Origin: Thermoanaerobaculum sp964488355
Lineage (GTDB): Bacteria > Acidobacteriota > Thermoanaerobaculia > Thermoanaerobaculales > Thermoanaerobaculaceae
Assembly (NCBI GenBank): GCA_964488355.1
Contig: CAZAUJ010000020.1
Coordinates: forward strand, 1 to 44,535
Direction of reading: 5' to 3'
Length of the DNA: 44,535 bases
Of this stretch, positions 1 to 7,450 are shown piece after piece (the stretch's first letter is position 1; each line of letters begins with the position of its first letter). The notes under the pieces were generated by a model. That model ran no database searches and was not told the origin of the DNA. It saw only the letters and a program-made list of their open reading frames with translations. Made by a program: the position numbers and the translations under genes.

Positions 1-449
1 CGTGGGGCAGCAGCCGGCGCCTCAATCGCGGCAGCGGCGGCACGGCGGCCCGGTTGGGGTCGCACTGCCCGGGGCACCAGCGGCCGCCGCCCGGGGCGCA
101 TGCGCGCACCCAACAGGGGCAAGGCCAAGAGGTTTTCCTTTTCTTCGTGCTGGGCCTCCAGCAGCAGCTTGCCTTCCACCACCAGGCGGTAGAAAACCAA
201 CAGCTTGCCCACGCGCACCACCGCACCGCGCTTGCGACGGGCCAGCTTAACCGCCCCAGGCTGGCTGGGATCGGCTGGCCGCAAGCCTAACGCGCGCCTT
301 TCAGGATCAAAGAACAGAAACACGTGACTGGCCTTGGCAAACCCGTAATTTTCCAAAAGGTCGTTCGCAAGGAAAAGCACACCTTTGGGCGTGAGCGACG
401 CTTGGATTCCTTTGGCTTCGCTTTCCGGTATGAATTGCACAAACGGCAT
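1..449 (-). CDS. Unknown protein, 3' end cut by the window edge
   Basis: An open frame of 149 codons runs from an ATG at 449 to the left edge without a stop, so the C-terminus is missing. A good ribosome site (AAAGGAG) lies about 6 bases before the ATG and a promoter-like sequence lies just upstream, so this is a real gene. The first ~95 residues look folded (hydrophobic strands such as HVFLFFDPERRALGLRPAD and VGKLLVFYRLVVEGK); after about residue 110 the chain becomes Arg/Pro/Ala-rich and probably disordered. The phrase 'FDPERRALGLRPA' resembles small bacterial proteins of unknown function, but I do not recognise a named family. It is transcribed in the same direction as aspS, 82 bases downstream of it. 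Confidence 0.75.
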   Translation of the reverse strand, partial: MPFVQFIPESEAKGIQASLTPKGVLFLANDLLENYGFAKASHVFLFFDPERRALGLRPADPSQPGAVKLARRKRGAVVRVGKLLVFYRLVVEGKLLLEAQHEEKENLLALPLLGARMRPGRRPLVPRAVRPQPGRRAAAAAIEAPAAAP

Positions 450-470
450 AGTACGCTCCTTTCACTTCTT

Positions 471-499
471 AGTGTAGGGTTTAAACAAGAAATTGGCAA
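471..499 (-). promoter_or_regulatory. Sigma-70-type promoter for the partial gene at 1-449
   Basis: On the minus strand TTGCCA (494-499), a 17-base spacer and TACACT (471-476) form a near-consensus -35/-10 pair. Transcription would start near 464, giving a leader of about 15 bases that holds the AAAGGAG ribosome site. The element lies in an AT-rich patch in otherwise GC-rich DNA. It is called from sequence only. Confidence 0.6.
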
Positions 500-531
500 G
501 AACACAAAGATACTCTTGCTTCGCGATCCTC

Positions 532-2271
532 TTACAGCCTTACCTTCAGGTGTAGCTCGGCAAGCTGGTCCTCATCCACCACATTGGGCGCATCGGTGAG
601 CAGGCAGTTTCCTGCGGTGGTTTTTGGGAAGGCAATTACATCGCGAATGGAATCACGGGACACCATGAGCATGACGAGCCGATCGAGGCCAAGGGCGATG
701 CCACCATGGGGCGGTGCTCCGTAGCGAAATGCTTCGAGTAGAAAGCCAAATTTCTTTTCCGCTTGTTCTTCGTCGATTCCCAAGGCGGCAAACACCCGCT
801 TTTGCAAGAGCGGGTCGTGAATTCTGATGGATCCGCCGCCCAGCTCAATGCCGTTAAGAACGATGTCGTAGGCTCGGGCGCGCACCTTTTCCGGTGAGGT
901 GTCCAGCAGAGAAATGTCTTCCGCTTTGGGCGAGGTAAAGGGATGATGGCACGCATAAAATCGCTGCGTTTCTTCGTCCCATTCCAGGAGGGGAAAATCA
1001 GTGACCCAGACAAAGGCAAATTGCTGATCCTTTATCAGACCAAGCTTGTGGGCGGCGGCAATCCGCAGCTGCCCCAGCGCGGTTAACACAGCACGCTCTT
1101 CGCCGCCGGCCACCAGGAGCGCGTCGCCCTCTTGTGCACCCGCCTGGGACAAAAATGCGCCTATGCCTGCTTCGCCCAAAGCCTTGCGTGCCGAACTGGC
1201 TAAACCCTCGCTCCCCTTTTTCATCCAGGTGAGTCCCGCAAGGCCGAAGCTCTTGGCCAGCTCCGTCATGTCCTCCAGCTCCTTGCGGGAAAGGCGGCTG
1301 CCTCCGGGAAGCAAAAGGCCCTTGACGCGGCCATTTTCCGCCGCTTCCGCTAGGAGAGCGAAGCCGCAGCCGCGGGCCACCGGCTGCACATCGCAAAGGG
1401 CCAAATCGAAGCGCAGATCGGGACGATCGGTGCCATAGTTCTCAATGGCATCCCGGTACGAAATGCGAGGGAAGGGAACGCTCGGTGTGACACCCACCAA
1501 TGGAAAAATTCGCGCAAAAAGGCCTTCAATTAAGGTAAAAATGTCCTCCTCAGTGACGAAGGAAGCCTCCACGTCCACCTGGGTAAACTCGGGCTGCCGG
1601 TCGGCGCGCAAATCCTCATCGCGAAAACAGCGGGCAATTTGCATGTATCGTCCCAAACCCGCCAACTGCAATAACTGCTTGAAAAGCTGTGGGGATTGGG
1701 GCAGGGCGTAGAACTTACCCGGCGAAAGGCGGGAGGGGACCAAGAAATCCCGAGCGCCTTCGGGAGTGGAGCGGGTAAGAATTGGCGTTTCCACTTCAAT
1801 GAAGCCGTGTTCGTGAAAAAAGCGTCGGATTTCGAAGGTGATGCGGTGTCGCAGGAGCATATTGGCCATCATTTCTGGTCGCCGAAGGTCCAGATAACGG
1901 TAGCGAAGGCGCAACTCTTCACTTGCTTTGACGTTGTTTTCCACCACAAAAGGTGGCGTGAGAGAATGGCTGAGAATTTCCAGCTCCTCGGCGTTCACTT
2001 CCACCTGACCGGTGGGTATTTCGGGATTGGGATTTTCTCTCGCGACCACCTGGCCGACGATGCGAATCACGTCTTCGGGAGAGAGTTGTTCCGCTTGCGC
2101 TCGCATTTTTTCCCGAAAGACCACCTGCACGATCCCCTCGCGGTCTCGCAGGTCTACGAAAATTAGACCACCCAAGTCACGCCTGCGCCGAACCCAACCG
2201 CAAAGCTCGACCCGCTGCCCAATGTGTTCGCTTCGCAGGCTACCGCAAAATGGCCTCTCCCAAGCTCGCAT
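532..2271 (-). CDS. aspS: Aspartyl-tRNA synthetase
   Basis: Class II synthetase that charges tRNA-Asp in the cytoplasm; 579 residues, the normal length for the bacterial type. The N-terminal OB-fold anticodon domain (GQRVELCGWVRRRRDLGG) is followed by the catalytic core with EGARDFLVPSR, motif 2 (FRDEDLRADRQPEFTQVDVE), a GAD insertion domain in the middle, and motif 3 near the end (GGIALGLDRLVMLM). The start at 2271 is preferred over the frame-opening codon 7 residues upstream because GGGAG lies just before it and MRAWERPFCG begins directly ahead of the OB fold. The gene follows rnr by 55 bases on the same strand and may be co-transcribed with it. Whether it is discriminating or also charges tRNA-Asn cannot be told here. 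Confidence 0.96.
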   Translation of the reverse strand: MRAWERPFCGSLRSEHIGQRVELCGWVRRRRDLGGLIFVDLRDREGIVQVVFREKMRAQAEQLSPEDVIRIVGQVVARENPNPEIPTGQVEVNAEELEILSHSLTPPFVVENNVKASEELRLRYRYLDLRRPEMMANMLLRHRITFEIRRFFHEHGFIEVETPILTRSTPEGARDFLVPSRLSPGKFYALPQSPQLFKQLLQLAGLGRYMQIARCFRDEDLRADRQPEFTQVDVEASFVTEEDIFTLIEGLFARIFPLVGVTPSVPFPRISYRDAIENYGTDRPDLRFDLALCDVQPVARGCGFALLAEAAENGRVKGLLLPGGSRLSRKELEDMTELAKSFGLAGLTWMKKGSEGLASSARKALGEAGIGAFLSQAGAQEGDALLVAGGEERAVLTALGQLRIAAAHKLGLIKDQQFAFVWVTDFPLLEWDEETQRFYACHHPFTSPKAEDISLLDTSPEKVRARAYDIVLNGIELGGGSIRIHDPLLQKRVFAALGIDEEQAEKKFGFLLEAFRYGAPPHGGIALGLDRLVMLMVSRDSIRDVIAFPKTTAGNCLLTDAPNVVDEDQLAELHLKVRL

Positions 2272-2326
2272 CGTCACGCTCCCTCTCCACAAGGACTTTA
2301 GTGTAGCAGCGGCTGTTTGAGAAGGG

Positions 2327-4645
2327 TCAGCGGCCTCGGCGGCGACTTGCTGGCTGGCGTGCTGTCTTTTTTTCCCGCCTCGGCTGGCGTGGGCGCTTCC
2401 CCTGCGCCTGTTTTTGGCCTGTTTTTTCTCTTGGCTTCCGCTCCTCCGACGGGGGCCTTTGAGCAGGAAGGGGTGGAAGGATAAGTGCCAGGTCCACGCC
2501 CAGGCTTTCCTCGTCCACGCCCCGCACCTTTACCCGCACCGGGTCTCCCAGGCGAAAAACCCGCCCGAAACGCTCACCCACCAGTCGGTGACCATCCTCT
2601 TCGTAGCGGTAGCGGTCGTCGGTGAGGGTGGAGACATGCACCAAACCTTCCACAAACACCTCGGAAAGCTGCACGAACAGTCCAAAAGCCAGCACGCCAG
2701 TGATGTGCCCGTCAAACTCCTGGCCGATTCGCTCTTTCATGAACTCGGCCTGTTTCCAGCGAACCACCTCCCGCTCCGCTTCCTCCGCCCGGCGCTCGGT
2801 AAAGGAAGCGTGCTGGGAAATTTCGTAAAGCTCCGCTTCCGCCAGCTCACGCTGGGTGCCCGTAAGATACTTTCCGGCTAATAGATCTGCCAGGTAACGG
2901 TGGACCACCAGGTCGGGGTAGCGTCGAATGGGGGAGGTGAAGTGGAGGTAAAAGTCGGTGGCCAAGGCGTAGTGCCCACGGCATTCGGGCAGGTACTCGG
3001 CTCGAGCCAGGCTGCGCAGGATGAGGGTTTGCAGGAAGCGCTCCTCGGGCCGGCCCTCAATGGTCGCCAGCACCCGCTGCAGCTCCGAGGCCGGCAGGGT
3101 CTCCAAGTCGCCAACCAGCGGAACGTTGAACTCCTCCAGCACCGCTTGCAGCTCCGCCAGCTTGCCTGGAGAGGGGCGAGTGTGCACGCGGAAAATGCCC
3201 AGTTGGCGTCGAAAAACCAGTATGCGTGCCACCGCCTCGTTGGCAGCAATCATGAGCTCCTCGATCAGCCGGTGGGCACGGTTCCGCGGGGCGGCGCGCA
3301 CCCCGGTCATAAAACCCTGAGGGTCGAGGAGGATTTCTGGCTCGGGCAGGTCGAAATCAATGGAACCACGCTTGTGCCGCTGGGCGGCCAGGCGCAGCGC
3401 TGCTTGGTCCAAAAGCCGCAGAGAGTCGGCCACGCCCTCGGGTAAATCTGAAGGGAAGGCTCCCTGGGAAAGCCACGCGTACACCTCCTCGTAGGTGCAA
3501 CGGCGTCGCGAGCGGAAAACCGAGCGAACCGCCCAGTAGTCTTCAATGCGGCCCGCAGGCGTGACCAAAAAGCGCACAGTGAAGGCCAAGCGGTCCTGCC
3601 CTGGCACCAAGGAGCACAGGTGGTTGGAGAGCTTTTCCGGCAGCATGGGCACGCAACGGCCGGGCAGGTACACGCTGGTTCCCCGTTCGCGAGCGGCTAG
3701 GTCCAGGGCCGAATAAGGCCCTACGTAATAAGACACGTCGGCAATGTGAACGAACACCTCAATGGTTTCGCCGGGGCCGGGAAAGGCCACCACCGCGTCG
3801 TCGAAGTCCTTGGCGTTTTCACCGTCAATGGTCACCGCGGGTTGGTGACGCAGGTTTTGCCGGCCCAGCAGATCCTCGCTTCGTACCTGGTCAGGGAGCG
3901 CGGCTGCCTCTGCCAACGCCTCCGGGGAAAACTCCACCGGGATGCCCAGCTCGGCCAGCACCACCTCCTCGTCCACCCCAGGCTCTCCCGGCATGCCCAA
4001 CCTGCGCAGGATGCGACCGGAAAGGGGGCCGGCCTCCCCGAACTCCTCCACCGCCACCTCCACAAACTCGCCAGCCCGCAACTCGGTGGCCGGAGGTGCT
4101 ACGAGCAGCGGTTGGTGGAGCCGGCGAGCATAGGGTTCCACCCAGGGCTGCACCGGGTCAGGCATGAAGCGCCCCACCACCGTAGAGCGTGCCCGCCGCA
4201 GGTTTTTGACCACCTCCCCAAAGCGCTGGGGGACCCAGCGACCGCGCACACGCGTGCTGCGGCGTCGGACCAAGACCAGATCGCCGTCCATGGCGTTGCT
4301 TAAGGACTCGGGCGGGACCACCACCTCCTCGCCCGCACCGCGCACGGGCTTGACCACGCCGAAGCCCTTGACGGTAGTGCGCAGGACCCCTGCGAGGTAG
4401 CCGGAGTGTTCCAACGCCACCCAGCGGCCATTGGGCAGCGCCACGGCCCAGGCTCGCTCTTCCGCCAGGGCCAAAGCTTCCTGCAGGACCCCTTTGCCCG
4501 GCAGGGCGAGCGCTTCCGCCAGACGGGCGGGCGAAGCTCCCTGGGGACCTAGCCGGCGCAGGATGGCCGCCAGCTTGCTAGCAGCCAACGCCACCTCGGC
4601 AGAGGGCAAAACCCGCTTGACAGAAGGCGAAACCGCCCCTACCAT
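2327..4645 (-). CDS. rnr: Ribonuclease R (RNB-family 3'-5' exoribonuclease)
   Basis: Processive 3'-5' exoribonuclease that degrades structured RNA. From an ATG at 4645 it has about 772 residues: an N-terminal winged-helix region (1-75), cold-shock/OB domains (80-220), the RNB catalytic domain with the acidic signature TIDGENAKDFDDAV (about 272-285) and the DVSYYVGPYSALDLAARERGT segment, then a C-terminal S1 domain (GHITGVLAFGLFVQLSEVFVEG) and a Lys/Arg-rich tail of about 50 residues. The frame stays open upstream through the tRNA gene, but that part translates the antisense of tRNA-Leu and is not protein. The chosen ATG lies only 13 bases from the tRNA 5' end and has no clear ribosome site, so the exact start is uncertain; a TTG or GTG a few codons later is possible. 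Confidence 0.93.
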   Translation of the reverse strand: MVGAVSPSVKRVLPSAEVALAASKLAAILRRLGPQGASPARLAEALALPGKGVLQEALALAEERAWAVALPNGRWVALEHSGYLAGVLRTTVKGFGVVKPVRGAGEEVVVPPESLSNAMDGDLVLVRRRSTRVRGRWVPQRFGEVVKNLRRARSTVVGRFMPDPVQPWVEPYARRLHQPLLVAPPATELRAGEFVEVAVEEFGEAGPLSGRILRRLGMPGEPGVDEEVVLAELGIPVEFSPEALAEAAALPDQVRSEDLLGRQNLRHQPAVTIDGENAKDFDDAVVAFPGPGETIEVFVHIADVSYYVGPYSALDLAARERGTSVYLPGRCVPMLPEKLSNHLCSLVPGQDRLAFTVRFLVTPAGRIEDYWAVRSVFRSRRRCTYEEVYAWLSQGAFPSDLPEGVADSLRLLDQAALRLAAQRHKRGSIDFDLPEPEILLDPQGFMTGVRAAPRNRAHRLIEELMIAANEAVARILVFRRQLGIFRVHTRPSPGKLAELQAVLEEFNVPLVGDLETLPASELQRVLATIEGRPEERFLQTLILRSLARAEYLPECRGHYALATDFYLHFTSPIRRYPDLVVHRYLADLLAGKYLTGTQRELAEAELYEISQHASFTERRAEEAEREVVRWKQAEFMKERIGQEFDGHITGVLAFGLFVQLSEVFVEGLVHVSTLTDDRYRYEEDGHRLVGERFGRVFRLGDPVRVKVRGVDEESLGVDLALILPPLPAQRPPSEERKPREKTGQKQAQGKRPRQPRREKKTARQPASRRRGR
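4617..4645 (+). promoter_or_regulatory. Promoter of tRNA-Leu, inside the 5' end of rnr
   Basis: Plus-strand TTGACA (4617-4622), exactly 17 bases of spacer, then TACCAT (4640-4645). Initiation near 4652 would put the start about 7 bases before the mature tRNA. The -10 box covers the proposed rnr start codon on the other strand, so the tRNA promoter is wholly within the beginning of the rnr coding sequence. Confidence 0.6.
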
Positions 4646-4658
4646 CTTAGATGCGCGG

Positions 4659-4745
4659 GCGAAAGTGGCGGAACTGGTAGACGCGCAAGATTCAGGATCT
4701 TGTGGCTGCACAGCCGTGGGGGTTCGAGTCCCCCCTTTCGCACCA
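4659..4745 (+). tRNA. tRNA-Leu, anticodon CAG
   Basis: A complete class II tRNA cloverleaf of 87 bases. The acceptor stem pairs GCGAAAG (4659-4665) with CTTTCGC (4735-4741), followed by discriminator A and an encoded CCA. The anticodon stem CAAGA/TCTTG closes the loop TTCAGGA with anticodon CAG at 4693-4695. The long variable arm has its own stem (GGCT/AGCC, 4704-4715), as in tRNA-Leu. The T arm is GGGGG-TTCGAGT-CCCCC (4718-4734). It is transcribed against the flanking protein genes. Confidence 0.97.
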
Positions 4746-4759
4746 TGTTTTCCCATCCG

Positions 4760-5110
4760 CTAACCCTGGGCTCCGGCAACGTAAGCAAGCGCTTGCTCTC
4801 GCTCCCAGAAGATGGGGAAAATCTTGTCCAGCTGCGTGAGCTTGAGCAGAGCCTCGAGGCGCTGATGGGGCCGCAAGAGGGCAACACGACGGCCTGCCTG
4901 GGTGAACTTCTGGAGGTAACCCACCAGCTCGCCGATCCCGGTGGAGTCCACGTAATCAATGCGCGCCACGTCCAAAAGCAGGCCTGAGGCCGTCTCCTGA
5001 AAAACCTTTTCCATTTCTGCTGCCAGCTGTTTGGCTGACTCGCCCAAGCGCACGTTGCCAGCCACTTCCAACACCGTGACGTTGTTTTCCACGTACTTTT
5101 TGACGTCCAC
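4760..5110 (-). CDS. STAS-domain protein, anti-sigma factor antagonist type
   Basis: A 116-residue single STAS domain of the SpoIIAA/RsbV kind. Such proteins bind an anti-sigma factor or kinase partner and are switched off by phosphorylation of one serine. The expected site is present: DYVDSTGIGELV, with Ser56. The start is GTG at 5110, chosen because GGGAGG stands 5 bases before it and the protein then begins MDVKKYVENNVTVLEVAG, the usual first strand. It is the last gene of a minus-strand run with the ACP and dehydratase-like genes (15 bases apart). No kinase or anti-sigma gene lies nearby, so its partner is unknown. Confidence 0.88.
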   Translation of the reverse strand: MDVKKYVENNVTVLEVAGNVRLGESAKQLAAEMEKVFQETASGLLLDVARIDYVDSTGIGELVGYLQKFTQAGRRVALLRPHQRLEALLKLTQLDKIFPIFWEREQALAYVAGAQG

Positions 5111-5125
5111 ACGTACCTCCCTTTC

Positions 5126-5488
5126 TCAAAAGCCTACGGTGATGCGACCGCAGGCTACCAGCCTCCCAGCGCTCACCACGCGGCAATAATAGCGGGCCAA
5201 GGTGCCAAAGCTGGCCTCTTTTTCCACTTTCACCCAGAGCTTCTCGCCTGCGTGCACCTGCTGGCGCACCACCAGGCCATCCAAGCCTGCCAAACGCAGG
5301 TTGACTCCGGGTGGAGGCGGGTCGGCGAGCAAGATGGCCTGGGCCATGGCTTCAGCCAGAATGGTGGCCGTCAGCGGTTGGGGAAAGCTTTCTGCTGCGC
5401 CGGCAGTGGCGAGAAGAGATGGGCCCCCTTCGGCAAAGCGAAAAGGGGGCTGATGGGGGATGACCCCCTCAGGCTGCCTCCTGCACAC
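5126..5488 (-). CDS. FabZ-like hotdog protein lacking the catalytic histidine
   Basis: A 120-residue protein related to 3-hydroxyacyl-ACP dehydratases. It keeps the N-terminal IPHQPPF motif (FabZ: LPHRYPF) and the central-helix ILAEAMAQA with the conserved Glu (about residue 46). The region that in FabZ reads GHFPGxPxxPGxLxxE is here AESFPQPLTATILAE, so Ser34 stands where the catalytic His belongs. It may be non-catalytic, or a dehydratase-like or thioester-binding partner as found in aryl-polyene-type clusters; that is inference. No ATG fits; the GTG at 5488, behind GGAGCAAGG, is the most plausible start and overlaps the ACP gene by 20 bases, suggesting translational coupling. True FabZ is encoded separately at 41900-42331. 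Confidence 0.7.
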   Translation of the reverse strand: MCRRQPEGVIPHQPPFRFAEGGPSLLATAGAAESFPQPLTATILAEAMAQAILLADPPPPGVNLRLAGLDGLVVRQQVHAGEKLWVKVEKEASFGTLARYYCRVVSAGRLVACGRITVGF

Positions 5489-5741
5489 CCTTGCTCCGCA
5501 AGAACTCCACCAAGGCATTGACGGAGGCGAAGGCCTTGGTGCCAACCTCCTCGTCCTGGATACGCACGCCGAACTCTTTTTCGATACCAATCACCAGCTC
5601 CAGCGCGTCAATGGAATCCAACCCCAGCCCATCACCGAAGAGAGGCGCGGCGTTGTCGATGTCCTCGGGGCTCATGCCTTCGAGTTGCAACCTGTTGATT
5701 ATGAGCTCCTTAACCTTTCGATGGAGTGCCGATTCGTCCAT
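5469..5741 (-). CDS. Acyl carrier protein
   Basis: A 90-residue acyl/peptidyl carrier domain. The phosphopantetheine attachment motif is GLGLDSIDALEL with Ser43, followed by the usual helix (ELVIGIEKEFGVRIQDEEV). The ATG at 5741 is preceded by AGGAGG. The sequence differs from the housekeeping acpP type (DSLD becomes DSID, longer C-terminal helix), and no fabD/fabG/fabF neighbours are present. It overlaps a dehydratase-like gene and is followed by a STAS gene. It could serve a dedicated acyl or polyketide pathway with the KS/CLF-like pair at 28-30 kb; that link is inference. A TATACT -10-like box lies at 5770-5775 on the minus strand without a good -35. Confidence 0.9.
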   Translation of the reverse strand: MDESALHRKVKELIINRLQLEGMSPEDIDNAAPLFGDGLGLDSIDALELVIGIEKEFGVRIQDEEVGTKAFASVNALVEFLRSKGVQEAA

Positions 5742-5812
5742 GGCGGGAAAAGCCCCTCCTTGCTGTATCAGTATAGCGCATGCCTGCCCCCCTGGCGCGT
5801 GCGCTCGGCTGG

Positions 5813-5821
5813 TGGTATAAA
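5813..5821 (+). promoter_or_regulatory. Extended -10 element, predicting a leaderless transcript
   Basis: TGG-TATAAA on the plus strand, an extended -10 (TGn plus a 5/6 match to TATAAT). Seven bases beyond it is the A of the ATG at 5828, so the mRNA would begin at or next to the start codon. No properly spaced ribosome site is present, which fits leaderless translation. Confidence 0.45.
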
Positions 5822-5827
5822 GGCGGT

Positions 5828-6262
5828 ATGTCGGAGCGAAAGTACCGCCATCGCGGCTATCAGGACAGCGAATGGGAGGAGAGGGAGCGGCAACGCCTAC
5901 GGGAGCGCACGCGGCGGGAAGAGGATCGGCTGGCCCCTCGAGGGCGGGGGCTCGGGGCACCGACGGTCTCCGTTTTTCGGTGTCGGGTATGTGGGGAGAA
6001 ACAGCCTTTTTCGCAGCAGGTGCCGTTGGAAGCCGCCTGTTTCAAATGCAAGGCGGCGCTCCACTCCTGCGCTCACTGCGCTTTTTTTGATACTTCTGCC
6101 CCCAACGAGTGCTTGAAGGGCGTGGCCACGCGCGTGGCCAACAAGAGCGCCGCCAATCCCTGTCAGCTCTTCGCCCCTCGCTTGGTGCAGGAATTCGCCA
6201 GCGAAGAGCCCTCCTCCAAGGACCCACGGGCTGCCTTCGAGGCCCTCTTCCGCAAGCGGTAA
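5828..6262 (+). CDS. Small cysteine-rich, probably zinc-binding protein
   Basis: 144 residues, function unknown. Residues 1-45 are highly charged (many Arg/Glu, probably helical or disordered). The centre holds paired cysteines: FRCRVCG, then ACFKCKAALHSCAHCAFFDT, then NECLKGV and NPCQLF, a pattern that fits one or two zinc-ribbon or treble-clef knuckles. The ATG at 5828 is used because the conserved-looking part starts soon after and the -10 box sits just upstream. It is divergent from the ACP operon and convergent with ftsZ, whose stop is 21 bases away. Function cannot be assigned from sequence. Confidence 0.75.
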   Translation: MSERKYRHRGYQDSEWEERERQRLRERTRREEDRLAPRGRGLGAPTVSVFRCRVCGEKQPFSQQVPLEAACFKCKAALHSCAHCAFFDTSAPNECLKGVATRVANKSAANPCQLFAPRLVQEFASEEPSSKDPRAAFEALFRKR

Positions 6263-6283
6263 AGACGGCAGCCCTACCCACCC

Positions 6284-7450
6284 TCAGTCCAGCTTCTGCC
6301 GCAGGTAGGCAGGCACCTGCAGGTCCTCCTGTCTTATGTGCACGCCAAAATTGGCCATATCCGCGCCCTTGGGAAAGAACGGGTGCTCGCTGACGATTTC
6401 CACTGCGCCCTCGGCCGCTTTTGCTTTTTGGCTGGAGCTGGCGTGCTGCGTCTCGCCACCGTCGAAGCTGGTGGCAATGAGGGTCACCTGGATTTGCCCA
6501 CCGAAGTCTTCCCGCTGGGTGTAGCCGAAAAAGAAGGCACAGGAAGGGGCACACTGTTGTCTGATCCATTGCGCCGCTTCTTGTACCTCCCGGAAGCAGG
6601 CGTCGGGGCCGAGAGTAAAGTTCACCAGCACACGCTGGGCACCCTGCAGGGCAACGCCGTCCAGCAAGGGTGAAGCCACGGCATTTTGGGCTGCCTCCAG
6701 GGCACGGTGCTCACCGGAGGCAATGCCAATGCCCATCAGGGCCATACCACCTCCCGCGAGCACGGCTTTCACATCGGCAAAATCGCGGTTGATCACCCCT
6801 GCTTCGTTGATGATCTCGGAGATGCCTTGCACCCCATGGTGGAGAGCCTGGTCGGCCATGAGGAACGCATCCGTAAAGCTGAGGTTGGGTGGGGCAATTT
6901 CCTCCAAGCGCGCGTTGGGCACAACGATGAGGGTGTCCACGGCTTTCCTCAGCTCGGCCAGTCCCTCCTGGGCCACCTTCATGCGCTTCTCCCCCTCGAA
7001 GGTAAAGGGGGTGTTTACCACCGCCACGGTCAGCGCCCCCTGATCGCGCGCCAGGTTGCCAATGACGGGCGAAGCTCCAGTTCCCGTGCCGCCGCCCATA
7101 CCCGCCGCAATAAACACCATGTCCGCACCGGCCAACAGCTCCAAAAGCTCGTCCGTCTTGTCAAGCGCGGCAGCCCGCCCTTCCTCCGGGTTCCCCCCAG
7201 CGCCCAAAGCCCGCCCTCGCGAGCTGGGGGTGTGCAGCTGCAGCTTGATGGGCGCCAGGCAGCGGGCCAGAGCCTGAGAGTCGGTGTTCACGGCAATGAA
7301 CTCCACGCCCTTGACCCCCGCTTGGATCATGCGGTTGATGGCGTTACAGCCAGCACCCCCCACCCCAACCACCTTGAGCACGGCGGGGGACCGCTCCTCC
7401 TCCGGCACAATGGCTGGTTGCTGTTGGACCGGGTCGTCAAATGTGATCAT
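6284..7450 (-). CDS. ftsZ: Cell division protein FtsZ
   Basis: Tubulin-like GTPase that polymerises into the division ring; 388 residues. The GTP-binding signature GGGTGTG is at 119-125, the catalytic T7 loop reads NRDFADVK (about 221-228), and the C-terminus ends VPAYLRQKLD, the short peptide that binds FtsA and other partners. The start at 7450 follows an ideal AAAGGAGG site. It is the last gene of the dcw operon and overlaps the end of ftsA by 14 bases. The linker between the globular core and the C-terminal peptide is about 60 residues. Confidence 0.98.
   Translation of the reverse strand: MITFDDPVQQQPAIVPEEERSPAVLKVVGVGGAGCNAINRMIQAGVKGVEFIAVNTDSQALARCLAPIKLQLHTPSSRGRALGAGGNPEEGRAAALDKTDELLELLAGADMVFIAAGMGGGTGTGASPVIGNLARDQGALTVAVVNTPFTFEGEKRMKVAQEGLAELRKAVDTLIVVPNARLEEIAPPNLSFTDAFLMADQALHHGVQGISEIINEAGVINRDFADVKAVLAGGGMALMGIGIASGEHRALEAAQNAVASPLLDGVALQGAQRVLVNFTLGPDACFREVQEAAQWIRQQCAPSCAFFFGYTQREDFGGQIQVTLIATSFDGGETQHASSSQKAKAAEGAVEIVSEHPFFPKGADMANFGVHIRQEDLQVPAYLRQKLD

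Noticed and set aside
4639..5112. Open frames reading GGxRTPT...through the tRNA region on the minus strand
   Set aside because: These are antisense translations of tRNA-Leu; the tRNA fold is complete and the pattern is a well-known annotation artefact. It also inflates the rnr frame by 37 codons.
5403..5460. GC-rich hairpin potential in the dehydratase-like gene (CCCCCTTCGGC... region)
   Set aside because: It lies within coding sequence and has no T run; ordinary for high-GC coding DNA.
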